Of a stretch of 64,000 nt of DNA, positions 43,259 through 52,508 are shown one piece after another. The notes under the pieces were generated by a model. The model had not been told where the DNA came from. It saw only the letters and a list, made by a program, of their open reading frames with translations, and made no database searches. The DNA is from Janthinobacterium sp. 17J80-10 (GTDB lineage Bacteria; Pseudomonadota; Gammaproteobacteria; Burkholderiales; Burkholderiaceae_D): assembly GCF_004114795.1 (NCBI RefSeq), contig NZ_CP035311.1, positions 3,038,001 to 3,102,000 of the forward strand. The letters run 5' to 3'. Each line of letters begins with the position of its first letter. Position 1 is the first letter of the stretch. Both the position numbers and the translations under genes were made by a program.

Positions 43259-45823
43259 ATGACAAAACCTGCAAAAACCCTGTCGCTTTCTAAAAAATCC
43301 TCTGAAATCACTTTGACTCCAGCGACGCCGCCACAAGCGGTCAGCATGATTGTCCCGCCCGCAGCCGATGTGCCCGGCGCCAAGCCAGTGACCGTCGTTA
43401 CACGTCGTTCGAGGGTGGTGATGCCAAATGAGCCTGCGCAGGCGGCGGCTGCGGCTGAAAGTGAAAGCACGCAACAAGCGCCGAAAAGCAAGGTCATCGT
43501 GGTCAAGAAGCCCGTGTCCCGCCTGGCGCCTCCGATCGCTGGCGCGGCACAAGCCCCGGCGCGCGCTGTAGAAGCCACGCCCCAAGTTGCCAGCGTACCC
43601 CTTCCTGCAGCCATCGCCGTTGCCCCTGCTGCTGCCGTTGCAAATGCCGCAGCAACGCCCGCAAGTAAAGCCGCGGTCAGGATTGCCCCGAAGACAGTAC
43701 TCAAGTCAACGGCCAAACCGCAAGCCGGCAGCATCACTGTGGCTAGCCGCACGACCCATGCTGCAGCACTGGCGGCAATTGACACCTCTGCCTATGCTTT
43801 GCCTGGCGTGAAGCAGGCTGCCCGTCGCGGCCGCAAGCCGTCGGAATACCATCCTGAAACCGATGAAATTGCAGCAGTGAATGCCGCTGAACAAGCTGAG
43901 ATTCTCGGCGGATCGTCGGCCAAATCACCGGCAGGCCAAAGCTTGTCTGAAGCGGAACTTGAATTCAGGCGCAAGCAAGTCACGCTGCTGGTCAACCTCG
44001 GTCGCGAGCGCGGTTACCTGACGCACGCCGAGATCAATGACCACCTGCCCGACAACCTGACCGATGCCGATACCATCGGCAACCTGATCGGCACTTTCAA
44101 TTCGATGGGCATTAACGTGTGCGAGCGCGCGCCCGACAGTGAAACATTGCTGTTGAACGACGATATCGTGCCAGCAGCGAATGACGACGACACCGAAGCC
44201 GTGGTGTCGACCGCCCTGTCCGCCGTGGATGCCGACTTTGGCCGTTCTACCGACCCGGTGCGCATGTACATGCGTGAAATGGCGACGGTGCAGTTGCTGA
44301 ACCGGCAGCAGGAAATCGCCATTGCCCGGCGCATCGAAGATGGCCTGACCGAAATGATGCAAGCCATTTCCGCCAATCCCGCCACCGTCGCCGAAGTACT
44401 GGCGATGGCTGCCAGGCTGGAGCAGGACCTGATCAAGGTGGACGACCTGATCGATGGCTTCGCCGACGTCAGTGCCGATGCGGCTGCGGCGCCGGACGAT
44501 GCCCTGCAGGGCGCAGCGCTTGCCGACGACGAAGACGACCTCGATGATGACGACGAGGCAGACGACACGGCAGCTGCCGGTTCGAATGGCTTGTCAGCCG
44601 ACCAGTTACAGCAGATGCGCGCCGAGGCGCTGAAAAAATTCGCCCTCGTCGCCACCCATCACGAAACCATGCGCGCAGCCTACGCCGCCGGCGATTTTGG
44701 CAGCGCTGCATGGCGGGCCGCCCAGGCGGCAATTGCCCAGGAATTCCTGAGCATGCGGTTTACCGCCAAGATCGTGGAAAGCCTGTGCGACTTGCTGCGC
44801 AAGCAGATGGATGGGGTACGCCGCCTGGAACGCCAGGTGCTGGACCTGGCGGTGAACAAATGCGCCATGCCGCGTGAGCGCTTCATCAAGATTTTCCCGG
44901 GCAATGAAACCGACCTCGAGTGGGTGCAGCGCGAAATCAATTGCGCCTATCCGCACAGCGCCGCCCTGGAGCGGCAGGTCCATGCGATCCGCGAATACCA
45001 GTCCGGCCTGGTCGGACTGGAAAAGCAGGCCGCCCTGCCGCTTTCGGAGCTGCGCGCCATCAACCAGAAGATGACGGCCGGCGAGCGCCGCGCGCGCCAG
45101 GCCAAACGCGAAATGACCGAGGCCAACCTGCGCCTGGTGATTTCGATTGCCAAGAAATACGTCAACCGCGGATTGCAATTCCTCGACCTGATCCAGGAAG
45201 GCAATATCGGCTTGCTCAAAGCCGTGGACAAGTTTGAATACCGCCGTGGCTACAAGTTTTCGACCTATGCGACCTGGTGGATCCGCCAGGCCATTTCGCG
45301 CGCCATCGCCGACCAGGCGCGCACCATCCGCGTGCCGGTGCACATGATCGAATCGATCAACAAGATGAACCGCATCAACCGCCAGGTGCTGATGGAAACC
45401 GGCGCGGAAGCCGACATCCCGACGCTGGCCAAGAAAATGGAAATGCCGGAAGCGAAAATCCGCGAAATCATGAAGGTGGCCAAGGAACCGATTTCGATGG
45501 ATATGCCGATGGGCGAGGATGGCGACTCCAGCATCGGCGACTTCATCCAGGATGAAGGCACGCTGGCGCCGGCCGACGCGGCGATGCAGGCATCCATGCG
45601 CGACGTCATCAAGGATGTGCTGGATTCCCTGCCGCCACGTGAAGCGAAAGTCTTGCGCATGCGCTATGGTATTGAAATGAACAGCGACCTCACGCTGGAA
45701 GAAGTCGGCAAGCATTTCGAAGTCACGCGCGAGCGCATCCGCCAGATCGAACTGAAGGCGATGAACAAGCTGCGCCAGGCTTCGCGTGCCGACCGCCTGA
45801 AAACCTTCCTCGAAGGCCGCTAG
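43259..45823 (+). CDS. rpoD: RNA polymerase primary sigma factor (sigma-70)
   Basis: An 854-residue sigma-70. Region 1.1 lies about 235-300, 1.2 ([18 protein letters not shown]) near 323, the long non-conserved region with an acidic run ([14 protein letters not shown]) after that, region 2 ([57 protein letters not shown]), 3 and 4 ([18 protein letters not shown]...[17 protein letters not shown]). The first 220 residues are an Ala/Pro/Lys-rich extension absent from the E. coli protein. No clear ribosome site precedes the ATG. Unusually, dnaG is not upstream, so this may be a second copy or a relocated gene. Confidence 0.95.
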   Translation: MTKPAKTLSLSKKSSEITLTPATPPQAVSMIVPPAADVPGAKPVTVVTRRSRVVMPNEPAQAAAAAESESTQQAPKSKVIVVKKPVSRLAPPIAGAAQAPARAVEATPQVASVPLPAAIAVAPAAAVANAAATPASKAAVRIAPKTVLKSTAKPQAGSITVASRTTHAAALAAIDTSAYALPGVKQAARRGRKPSEYHPETDEIAAVNAAEQAEILGGSSAKSPAGQSLSEAELEFRRKQVTLLVNLGRERGYLTHAEINDHLPDNLTDADTIGNLIGTFNSMGINVCERAPDSETLLLNDDIVPAANDDDTEAVVSTALSAVDADFGRSTDPVRMYMREMATVQLLNRQQEIAIARRIEDGLTEMMQAISANPATVAEVLAMAARLEQDLIKVDDLIDGFADVSADAAAAPDDALQGAALADDEDDLDDDDEADDTAAAGSNGLSADQLQQMRAEALKKFALVATHHETMRAAYAAGDFGSAAWRAAQAAIAQEFLSMRFTAKIVESLCDLLRKQMDGVRRLERQVLDLAVNKCAMPRERFIKIFPGNETDLEWVQREINCAYPHSAALERQVHAIREYQSGLVGLEKQAALPLSELRAINQKMTAGERRARQAKREMTEANLRLVISIAKKYVNRGLQFLDLIQEGNIGLLKAVDKFEYRRGYKFSTYATWWIRQAISRAIADQARTIRVPVHMIESINKMNRINRQVLMETGAEADIPTLAKKMEMPEAKIREIMKVAKEPISMDMPMGEDGDSSIGDFIQDEGTLAPADAAMQASMRDVIKDVLDSLPPREAKVLRMRYGIEMNSDLTLEEVGKHFEVTRERIRQIELKAMNKLRQASRADRLKTFLEGR

Positions 45824-45830
45824 GCGACGT

Positions 45831-47414
45831 TCAGCGCAACCGTTCCCAGGCAGCGCGAACGGTTTGCACCAGGTCGCCGGCAGCGCTGTCGACCTGCGTC
45901 ACATAAGGCATTTCCTCCACTGACAACGGCTCATGGCTGGCGCGCTGGTGTTCCAGTACGGCCTCGCCGGCATCCGATGCATCGCCGCCGCGGCGCGAGC
46001 GCATGACAACGCGTTCGCGCAGGATTGCCTCGCCGGCGCATACGTCAAGCATCATGAAAGGCACGCCGAGTTCTTTCGCCAGCGCGGCGAAGGCATCGCG
46101 CTGCCGCCGTTCCAGAAACGCGGCATCGACAATCACCGGCCAGCCAGCCGCGATGATCCGCCGCGCCAGCAAGGCAAGGCGGGCATACGTCGCCATGCTC
46201 GCGGCAGGCGCATACAGGCCGCTGGCTGGCGCAGCCCCTGCCGGGCTCGCAGCGTCGATGCCATGCATGCGCTTGCGCTCGACATCCGAGCGAATGCGCA
46301 CGGCGTCGCACAATTCCACCACGGCAGCGGCAACCGTCGACTTGCCGCTGCCGGAAAAGCCATGCGTGATCATCAGCGCAGCCCGCGCCGGCTGCACACA
46401 GGCGAGCGCAAACTGCAGATAGGCTTGCACGCGCTGCGCGCATGCGGCACGCTGCGGGTCATCTGCCGCCAACTCCTGCAGCCGCAGCACGTAGACCTTG
46501 CAACGCACCAGCGCGCGCAGGGTCTGGTAGTAGCGCAACAAGTCCAGGTCGAGGTAATCGCCCGTCGCTTCGAGATAACGGTCGCGCAGGCGCGCAGCCA
46601 GTCGCGGCTGGCCCAGCACCTGCAAGTCCATGGTGGCAAATGCCAGGTCGTTGAGCACATCGATCCAGCGCAAGCCCTCGCTGAACTCGATGCAATCGAA
46701 TGCCGTGGCATGACCGTGCAGGGTCAATATGTTGCCGCAGTGCAGATCGCCGTGTCCCTCCCGCACCCGCCCTTCCCGCCTGCGCCGCTCGAATACCGGG
46801 CGCAGCTGCACATGCATATCGGCATGCCATGCCGATAGCTTCGCCACCTGGCTGGCCGGCACGGTCTCGGTCAATGACGCCTGCAGCGTCGCCAGGATGT
46901 CATTGGCGCTGGATTGCAGCAGCGCCGGCGAGCCCCATGCGCTACCATCCGGCGCTGCCGGCGCCTGCTGGTGAAAGTGTGCGAGGTTGCCCGCCAGCTG
47001 GTCGATTTCATCAGGCGTAATGGCCCCGATCGCGACACGCTCGCTCCACAGCGACGCCTGGGTGAAGGCGCGCATGCGCAAGGCATATTCAATTGGTTCG
47101 CCCTCTCCTGCGAGCTGCGGCGCATCGACACTGCCCGTGATGGCCTGTACGTCCAGGTAGAGCGTTGGCGCCAGGCGACGGTTCAGGCGCAATTCCTCTT
47201 CACAATAAAACCGGCGCGCATCGAGCGAGGAAAAATCCAGGAAATCGAAATGCACCGCTTTCTTGATTTTCCAGGCATGGTCATTCGCCACGAGGATCCA
47301 GGAGATGTGGGTTTCGAAGCGCGCCACGGCGCCTGTGGCAAGCCGCAACCTGTCGGCCAGTGCGCCGATCAGCGCCTCTTGCCTGCGCAGGGCATTTTGC
47401 GAATCTGTCTGCAT
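45831..47414 (-). CDS. Aminoglycoside-phosphotransferase-fold / AAA kinase two-domain protein
   Basis: A 527-residue protein. Residues 1-330 belong to the APH/choline-kinase-like fold: EGHGDLHCGNIL (catalytic loop, HxDxxxxN) and FDCIEFSEGLRWIDVLNDLAF. Residues 340-527 are a P-loop kinase (GFSGSGKSTVAAAV Walker A, IVDAAFLERRQRDAF and RSDVERKR). Similar two-domain proteins are common in Proteobacteria and have no firmly known substrate. A frame open to 48398 runs antisense through the next gene and is not the real start. The ATG at 47414 gives MQTDSQNALRRQEAL. It converges with rpoD with a 7-bp gap. Confidence 0.88.
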   Translation of the reverse strand: MQTDSQNALRRQEALIGALADRLRLATGAVARFETHISWILVANDHAWKIKKAVHFDFLDFSSLDARRFYCEEELRLNRRLAPTLYLDVQAITGSVDAPQLAGEGEPIEYALRMRAFTQASLWSERVAIGAITPDEIDQLAGNLAHFHQQAPAAPDGSAWGSPALLQSSANDILATLQASLTETVPASQVAKLSAWHADMHVQLRPVFERRRREGRVREGHGDLHCGNILTLHGHATAFDCIEFSEGLRWIDVLNDLAFATMDLQVLGQPRLAARLRDRYLEATGDYLDLDLLRYYQTLRALVRCKVYVLRLQELAADDPQRAACAQRVQAYLQFALACVQPARAALMITHGFSGSGKSTVAAAVVELCDAVRIRSDVERKRMHGIDAASPAGAAPASGLYAPAASMATYARLALLARRIIAAGWPVIVDAAFLERRQRDAFAALAKELGVPFMMLDVCAGEAILRERVVMRSRRGGDASDAGEAVLEHQRASHEPLSVEEMPYVTQVDSAAGDLVQTVRAAWERLR

Positions 47415-47579
47415 GCTGTCGTAGCGGCTGGCCGCAAGGGGAAATATGCCGGCTATTCTAGCCCGCGCCTGCAACGCGCGACAACTCGGCGTCGGCACCA
47501 CTGGCACTGCCAGACGAAGCCCCGCCAGTTTGCGCACGCGCAAACCGCGTGCCTTGCCTGCTGTTAGCTTGCAGGGAAG

Positions 47580-48602
47580 ATGAGCATCCCGCCTCCGCCT
47601 CCCGAAATCAGCCTGGAATCCAAGGTGGCATTCCTGCGCCAGCCGAGTGCCTATGCCGAACCATGCTTTCGCGTCGAAGCCATCGAAACGCACATGTCCT
47701 GGGTATTCCTTACCGATCATCATGCATGGAAGCTGAAAAAGCCCGTGCACTATGACTACCTGGATTTTTCCACGACCGCTGCGCGGCGATTTTATTGCGA
47801 AGAGGAATTGCGCCTGAACCGGCGCCTGGCACCCAGCACCTACCTTGGCGTGGAGCCCCTGGGAATCGATGCCGTCGACCGCCTGTGCATCGGACGTGGC
47901 GTGCCGATCGACTGGCTGGTCAAGATGCGCCGCCTGCCCATGCGACACATGCTCGACTACGCCATTCGGGATGGCAGCGCGTGCGAGAAGGACATTTCCG
48001 CGCTCGCCACGCGCATGAGTGCATTCTATGCAGCTTGCACGCCAATCCCGCTGGAAGCGGAAAACTACCGGCGCCGCTTCAGCGACGACGTCGCCCGCAA
48101 TGCCGGCGAGCTGTGCACACCGGCATACGGATTGCCCGGCGCGCAGGTTGCCATGGTTTGCCAGGCGCATGCTGAATTCCTGCAACGCCACGGGTCCATG
48201 CTGGCGCAGCGGCTGGCGGAAAGCAGGATCGTTGAAGGTCACGGCGACTTGCGGCCAGAACACATTTGCTTGCGCCCGGAACTTGCCGTCATCGATTGCC
48301 TGGAATTTTCGCGCGACCTGCGCATTATCGATGCCGTCGACGAGCTCGGGTTCCTTGCAATGGAATGCACGCGACTGGGGGCACCGGCGCTCGGACAATG
48401 CCTGTTGCGCGCCTATTGTGATGCTTCAGGGGACTTTCCGCCACAGGTGCTGCTGCAGTTTTACCAGAGCTTTCGTGCCAGCCTGCGCGCGCGGATCGCC
48501 ATCCGCCACTTGAATGAAGAGAAATTCCGCTACTCGAACGAATGGCGGCAGCGCGCAATGGCTTACCTGGAGCTGGCGCAGCAATTCCTGCCTGCCGCAT
48601 GA
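47580..48602 (+). CDS. Paralogue of the APH-fold domain (340 aa)
   Basis: This 340-residue protein matches the first domain of the divergent neighbour: SWVFLTDHHAWKLKKPVHYDYLDFSTTAARRFYCEEELRLNRRLAP is nearly the same as the neighbour's SWILVANDHAWKIKKAVHFDFLDFSS segment, and EGHGDLRPEHICL is the catalytic loop, with Glu-His where the neighbour has Cys-Gly before the Asn-equivalent. The P-loop domain is absent. The head-to-head pair share a 165-bp promoter region. It is probably an ancient duplication, and the substrate is unknown. Confidence 0.82.
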   Translation: MSIPPPPPEISLESKVAFLRQPSAYAEPCFRVEAIETHMSWVFLTDHHAWKLKKPVHYDYLDFSTTAARRFYCEEELRLNRRLAPSTYLGVEPLGIDAVDRLCIGRGVPIDWLVKMRRLPMRHMLDYAIRDGSACEKDISALATRMSAFYAACTPIPLEAENYRRRFSDDVARNAGELCTPAYGLPGAQVAMVCQAHAEFLQRHGSMLAQRLAESRIVEGHGDLRPEHICLRPELAVIDCLEFSRDLRIIDAVDELGFLAMECTRLGAPALGQCLLRAYCDASGDFPPQVLLQFYQSFRASLRARIAIRHLNEEKFRYSNEWRQRAMAYLELAQQFLPAA

Positions 48603-48630
48603 GGCTGCCATGAAGTCTGCGGCGCCCGCA

Positions 48631-49626
48631 TCATGAAAACTCCGCCAGCGCCGTGAGGGAGCCGCCGCCATGCATGCGCCGGATGGCTTCGGCGAACAAC
48701 GCAGCACTACTCAGCAATGACAGCTTTTGCCGCGCCGCGCCTTCGCCCAGGCGAAATGGCGGCACCGTATCGGTGACAGCGATGCGCTCGATCGCATCGC
48801 CCTCCAGCACCGTTGGCGCATCCGCCGTAAACAAACCATGGCTGGCAGCGGCATAAACCGTTGCCGCACCCTGCGCGCGACACGCGCGGGCGGTACGCAC
48901 GAGGGTATTGCCGGTGCTGACCAGGTCGTCGACGATGAGCGCGATTTTGTCACGCACCTCGCCCACCAGCAGCTCGCCGCTGACTGTCCCGCCGCTACGG
49001 TATTTCTCGGCAAAGGCGGTACCCACAGGCTTGCCTGACTGATGCGACAGCAACTGGCGAAAACGCTCGACACGCTTGATCCCACCGGCGTCGGGCGAAA
49101 CCACCACGGTTTCGCCCTCGCGCAAAAGCGGCAGGAAGTAATTGACGAACAGCTTGTTGGCTTCGAGGTTTTCGGCACGGATGCGAAAGGCATTCTGATA
49201 CGCCGCGAGATTATGCACATCCATGGTCAGCACGGCATCGGTGCCGACCGCCTCGAACAGGGCCGCCAGATACCGCGTCGTCACAGGATCGCGCGGCTTG
49301 GTCTTGCGGTCCTTGCGCGCATAGGCAAGGTAAGGGACCACTGCCGTCACGCGGGCTGCGCTGGCATCCTTCAGGGCCCCGATAAAGAATAGGAGGCGGC
49401 AGAGCTTGTCGTTGCCGCTCTGGCGCGAATCGCCATACAACGAATGGATGACGAACACGTCACGCCCGCGCACATTGTCCAGCGGGCGCGCCTTGTGTTC
49501 CGCATCTTCGAATTCGCGTTCTTCGTGGGCGCTGAGGGGAATCCCAAGGTAGGCTCCGATACGCTCGCCGAAATCCTGGCTTCCCTCCAGCGCGAACAAT
49601 TGCAGTTCGCTATCGGTATCCTTCAT
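48631..49626 (-). CDS. Ribose-phosphate pyrophosphokinase-like protein
   Basis: A 331-residue PRPP synthetase-type protein. It has the N-terminal domain ([21 protein letters not shown]), the flexible [20 protein letters not shown] and [19 protein letters not shown] segments, MDVHN, and the PRPP loop [15 protein letters not shown] (DDxxSTGNT). Prs makes PRPP from ribose 5-phosphate and ATP. It is divergent from housekeeping PrsA and likely a second, specialised enzyme. The start is taken as ATG 49626 (MKDTDSELQ). A minor in-frame start lies upstream. Confidence 0.85.
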   Translation of the reverse strand: MKDTDSELQLFALEGSQDFGERIGAYLGIPLSAHEEREFEDAEHKARPLDNVRGRDVFVIHSLYGDSRQSGNDKLCRLLFFIGALKDASAARVTAVVPYLAYARKDRKTKPRDPVTTRYLAALFEAVGTDAVLTMDVHNLAAYQNAFRIRAENLEANKLFVNYFLPLLREGETVVVSPDAGGIKRVERFRQLLSHQSGKPVGTAFAEKYRSGGTVSGELLVGEVRDKIALIVDDLVSTGNTLVRTARACRAQGAATVYAAASHGLFTADAPTVLEGDAIERIAVTDTVPPFRLGEGAARQKLSLLSSAALFAEAIRRMHGGGSLTALAEFS

Positions 49627-49781
49627 GCAAGCCGCCTCTTTCATTGCCGTCTGATGCCAATCCCATACTATGGCATCCGACGCCTGCGGCAAAAGCGTGC
49701 TGTGGCAAACCTGTGCGCTATATCAAGCCCGGCGTTGGGCAGCGGTCTTGTGATCTCCAACCCGATGAAGACCGCGCGGAA

Positions 49782-50009
49782 TCAGCGCAAACGTGCGTTG
49801 CTGTCGAGTTGCCGTCGCTTGGGTTGTTCATGGCGCAATTTTTGCAAATCTGCCATTGCGCGGTTGGCGAGCGTGCGCGTGTTCAAGTCGCTTGACGATG
49901 CCAGTTGGGCAACCATGCGAATCGCTGAATCGAGCAGTCCGGCATGTGACATGCGGCGACGCTCCTTGACCGGACTCTCCGGATTTTTCTCGCGGCGCAG
50001 CGTGTCCAT
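49782..50009 (-). CDS. Hypothetical small protein, weak support
   Basis: A 75-residue basic protein (MDTLRREKNPESPVKERRRMSHAGLLDSAIRMVAQLASSSDL...). It has no clear ribosome site and no family resemblance. A helical, nucleic-acid-binding protein is conceivable. It lies in a 370-bp interval that otherwise holds no gene. Confidence 0.35.
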   Translation of the reverse strand: MDTLRREKNPESPVKERRRMSHAGLLDSAIRMVAQLASSSDLNTRTLANRAMADLQKLRHEQPKRRQLDSNARLR

Positions 50010-50149
50010 ATTTTTATACCGGAATTAAGTTGTTTTTATTATAGCAACTATTGGCAACTAGCAAGAATTATTGTGATTGTGCTGCCTTCACGCGATGCCC
50101 GCACGGTATCGGCCCTGCCCGATACGCGGCCTGGCATCGCGCAAGCAGG

Positions 50150-50347
50150 TCAGGCATTTACCAAGGTTAAATCTGGCTTTCTTGCCAGCAAACGCCTCTC
50201 CACCGCCAGATCATCGTGTTCGAAAGCTTCAGCGCATCCCCGGTCGCAAAACCGGCGACCATCGCCCAACTGGTGATCGCAATACCAGCAGGTAGCGTTG
50301 GCTGCAGGAAACTTCGGGGTGGCATAACGATATTGTTGTTCGTTCAT
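50150..50347 (-). CDS. Small zinc-ribbon-like protein
   Basis: A 65-residue protein with two Cys pairs: Cys20/Cys23 (CWYC) and Cys34/Cys38 (CDRGC), spaced as in a treble-clef zinc ribbon such as the DUF2116 type. It has no other domain. GGAGA stands six bases before the start at 50347, and a near-FNR box lies 66 bp farther upstream. The function is unknown, but the promoter site suggests induction at low oxygen. Confidence 0.6.
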   Translation of the reverse strand: MNEQQYRYATPKFPAANATCWYCDHQLGDGRRFCDRGCAEAFEHDDLAVERRLLARKPDLTLVNA

Positions 50348-50412
50348 TGGTGTCTCCAGGAATTTTTTTTTGTGTCGGAGATGCAAGGTTACGGCGTGCG
50401 AAAACGAAGGCC

Positions 50413-50426
50413 ATGATTTAAATCAA
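50413..50426. promoter_or_regulatory. Near-consensus FNR box
   Basis: ATGAT-TTAA-ATCAA is one base off TTGAT-N4-ATCAA. It is between the zinc-ribbon-like gene (minus) and the DUF378 gene (plus), so it could control one or both. Confidence 0.5.
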
Positions 50427-50554
50427 CAGTCTGCCTTGACAGAAACGCGGAAGCCGGCAAACGGCAAATCGTCAGCCGCTGCTTATAATGAAAAATAATC
50501 TGGATGAATGACCGACGCAATCAGGGAGATTTTGCAGTCAGCAAGGAGCTTGCA

Positions 50555-50848
50555 ATGGCAACAATGGATACTCCCCATACTGAGCGGCGCCACGTGCCGG
50601 ATCGCCGTGCTGCGGCCACGCGGGGCGTGCAGACAACCGCCTGGACATCAACCCTGGATTGGGTCGCCATGGCGCTGATGATCATTGGCGGTCTCAACTG
50701 GGGCTTGGTCGGGTTGTTTGATTTTGACCTGGTCGCCTTCCTGTTCGGTGATCAGAGCCTGGTATCACGCGTCATCTATATGGCCGTTGGCTTGGCATCG
50801 GTCTATTCGCTTTACCTCGGCAGCAAGATGGCGGGTACCCAGGCATAA
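50555..50848 (+). CDS. DUF378 membrane protein
   Basis: A 97-residue small inner-membrane protein with two or three helices. LDWVAMALMIIGGLNWGLVGLFDFDLVAFLFG is the DUF378 signature, and SRVIYMAVGLASVYSLYLG is the second helix. The first 30 residues are a polar Arg-rich tail in the cytoplasm (ERRHVPDRRAAATRGV). The start at 50555 is preceded by AAGGAG. Its function is unknown. Confidence 0.85.
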   Translation: MATMDTPHTERRHVPDRRAAATRGVQTTAWTSTLDWVAMALMIIGGLNWGLVGLFDFDLVAFLFGDQSLVSRVIYMAVGLASVYSLYLGSKMAGTQA

Positions 50849-51176
50849 GCCCGGCGACACGCAGTCGGCTGCCTGAATGCGGATCGCCGGCGCGTGCGCT
50901 ACCCATGGCAATTACCTGCGCAGTCAGCCATGCCAGCGACGCCGCCGGCAGCCAGCCGATCCCCATGCCCAGCCACCAGCCGTATTGCGCTATGCCAAAG
51001 ATATAGGAAGCAAGAAATGTCAGGAGCGCAACAACCACCGCTAGCCGCCCGGCCATGGTGGAAAGATTGGAAACGGTGTACTGTGCGCATAGCCGGCAAC
51101 TGCGCAAGACCGGCGCGGTTGCGACAACAGCCTGGGGCGCACAAAGTGATCCCTGCCAGTGCGTAGATTTTTTCAT
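50772..51176 (-). CDS. Small membrane protein, uncertain
   Basis: A 134-residue protein with two hydrophobic segments (LAVVVALLTFLASYIFGIA and LGMGIGWLPAASLAWLTAQVIAM, about 45-90) and a Cys/Arg-rich ends. GGGAGG stands five bases before the start at 51176. It overlaps the convergent DUF378 gene by 77 bp, so its C-terminus is doubtful. No family is recognised. Confidence 0.45.
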   Translation of the reverse strand: MKKSTHWQGSLCAPQAVVATAPVLRSCRLCAQYTVSNLSTMAGRLAVVVALLTFLASYIFGIAQYGWWLGMGIGWLPAASLAWLTAQVIAMGSARAGDPHSGSRLRVAGLMPGYPPSCCRGKANRPMPSQRPYR

Positions 51177-51348
51177 TGATGCCTCCCTTTGCCAGCCAGA
51201 CAAAGCTGATGCAGTCAATGAGAGTGCATGAAAGGCAGAAAGTTTTCTTTAATTCATTGAGCAGGCTCAGTCGATTTGACTGCCGCTCGAGCAAAAGGCG
51301 AGGAAGCTTCAGCGATGCCTTGCAAACATCACTGTTGTCAGCAACACA

Positions 51349-51507
51349 TTACAAGTAGGTGTGGATTGCCCAGGCGATGATGGCAATGCTGGATACGGCC
51401 GATGCGGCGATGCACAGCACTGCCTGGAGTTTATTGTAATTAAAATTTTTTCGGTCTATGGAGTCGACAAGGCCGGTCTCAGCTATCGACTGAATATTTT
51501 TCTGCAT
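51349..51507 (-). CDS. 52-residue small membrane protein
   Basis: MQKNIQSIAETGLVDSIDRKNFNYNKL followed by a single hydrophobic helix (QAVLCIAASAVSSIAIIAWAIHTYL). GGGAGG precedes the ATG, the same leader as in the gene at 50772-51176. It is of a size often missed by annotation. The function is unknown. Confidence 0.5.
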   Translation of the reverse strand: MQKNIQSIAETGLVDSIDRKNFNYNKLQAVLCIAASAVSSIAIIAWAIHTYL

Positions 51508-51763
51508 GACGCCTCCCTGAATCACAGCAACAATGGTGTTGATGATTATAGGCACTGATTTCGGCAGGTCAATAATCCAGTAGGCAACATTTCTCCCTTT
51601 ATTTTCACCTAAATACGGCAAACTGGACCGCTTTATACTTTCCGCAGTATATTTATTACTTGCAGACCAACATTTTTTCTATAATTCAACCACTGCTGAC
51701 GGGCTCTACCCGCTTGCAGATTTCTGGCGACTGTGCCGGTTCGGGCAACACCTTCTTTTAATC

Positions 51764-52321
51764 ATGCCTACAATTTCCCTGCAGCTCCTGCTCCTCTGGC
51801 CTTTATCCGTCGTAATTGCTGCCTTGCTGTCCGTCATGGTCTGCGTTGCCGTCATTAATACCAGGACGAAACGACAGCAGCGCCAGGTGACCCTGCTCAA
51901 TACCGTCATCCGCGACTATTTTCGCCACAGTGGCGTGGAAGTGAGCGTGGACAGTCTCCAGCGCGGCCCGGGCAATCGCTTCACAGCCTTTGTGGAATCC
52001 GAACCGATGAAGCGTTTTCGGCTTTCCCACATCATCGAAATGACCTTGCGCGCGCATATCGCGAAAACCTGCGGTCTCGAACTGGACAAAATCTATTGGC
52101 GTTTCCCCATCCGGGAGGCGGCAACCGCAGCAACAGGGACTGGCGCCGACAAGCCTGCCGACAAGTCAGGTGACGACTATATCAATGAAGGTTTGGTGAA
52201 CTACCGGGATTTGCCGAAAGTCGATGTCAGTGAAATCCCCTGGGAAAGATTCGAAGAATTTGCCAACAGCGATCCCAACGCTCCGGCTGTCGCCGCAGCT
52301 TCCCCAAGCCAGTCCCGCTAG
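51764..52321 (+). CDS. Membrane-anchored hypothetical protein
   Basis: A 185-residue protein with one N-terminal hydrophobic helix (about 6-30: LLLLWPLSVVIAALLSVMVCVAVI) and a cytoplasmic remainder with a mixed core (TRTKRQQRQVTLLNTVIRDYFRHSGVEVSVDSL...). The C-terminal 50 residues are Ala/Asp-rich and disordered. No family is recognised. The start at 51764 has no strong ribosome site. Confidence 0.65.
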   Translation: MPTISLQLLLLWPLSVVIAALLSVMVCVAVINTRTKRQQRQVTLLNTVIRDYFRHSGVEVSVDSLQRGPGNRFTAFVESEPMKRFRLSHIIEMTLRAHIAKTCGLELDKIYWRFPIREAATAATGTGADKPADKSGDDYINEGLVNYRDLPKVDVSEIPWERFEEFANSDPNAPAVAAASPSQSR

Positions 52322-52508
52322 GCATCCCATTTCATTGCTGCCCGTGGTTTAAATCCGCGCGGCGCCATCACCACGTCCACGTTGTGCCCTCTCTGTGCCG
52401 GAGCAAGCTCTGCTTGCCGCGCCGATGTTGCTGCATGAACCATGTTCGCCTGCCAAGGTCGAATTCTCACTCCCCGCACATGGGCCGCCATCCCAATAGC
52501 ATTTCCGA

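Noticed and set aside
47415-48398. Minus-strand reading frame extending the two-domain kinase gene across the neighbouring gene
   Set aside because: It runs antisense through the well-supported paralogue at 47580-48602. The family-like N-terminus begins at 47414.
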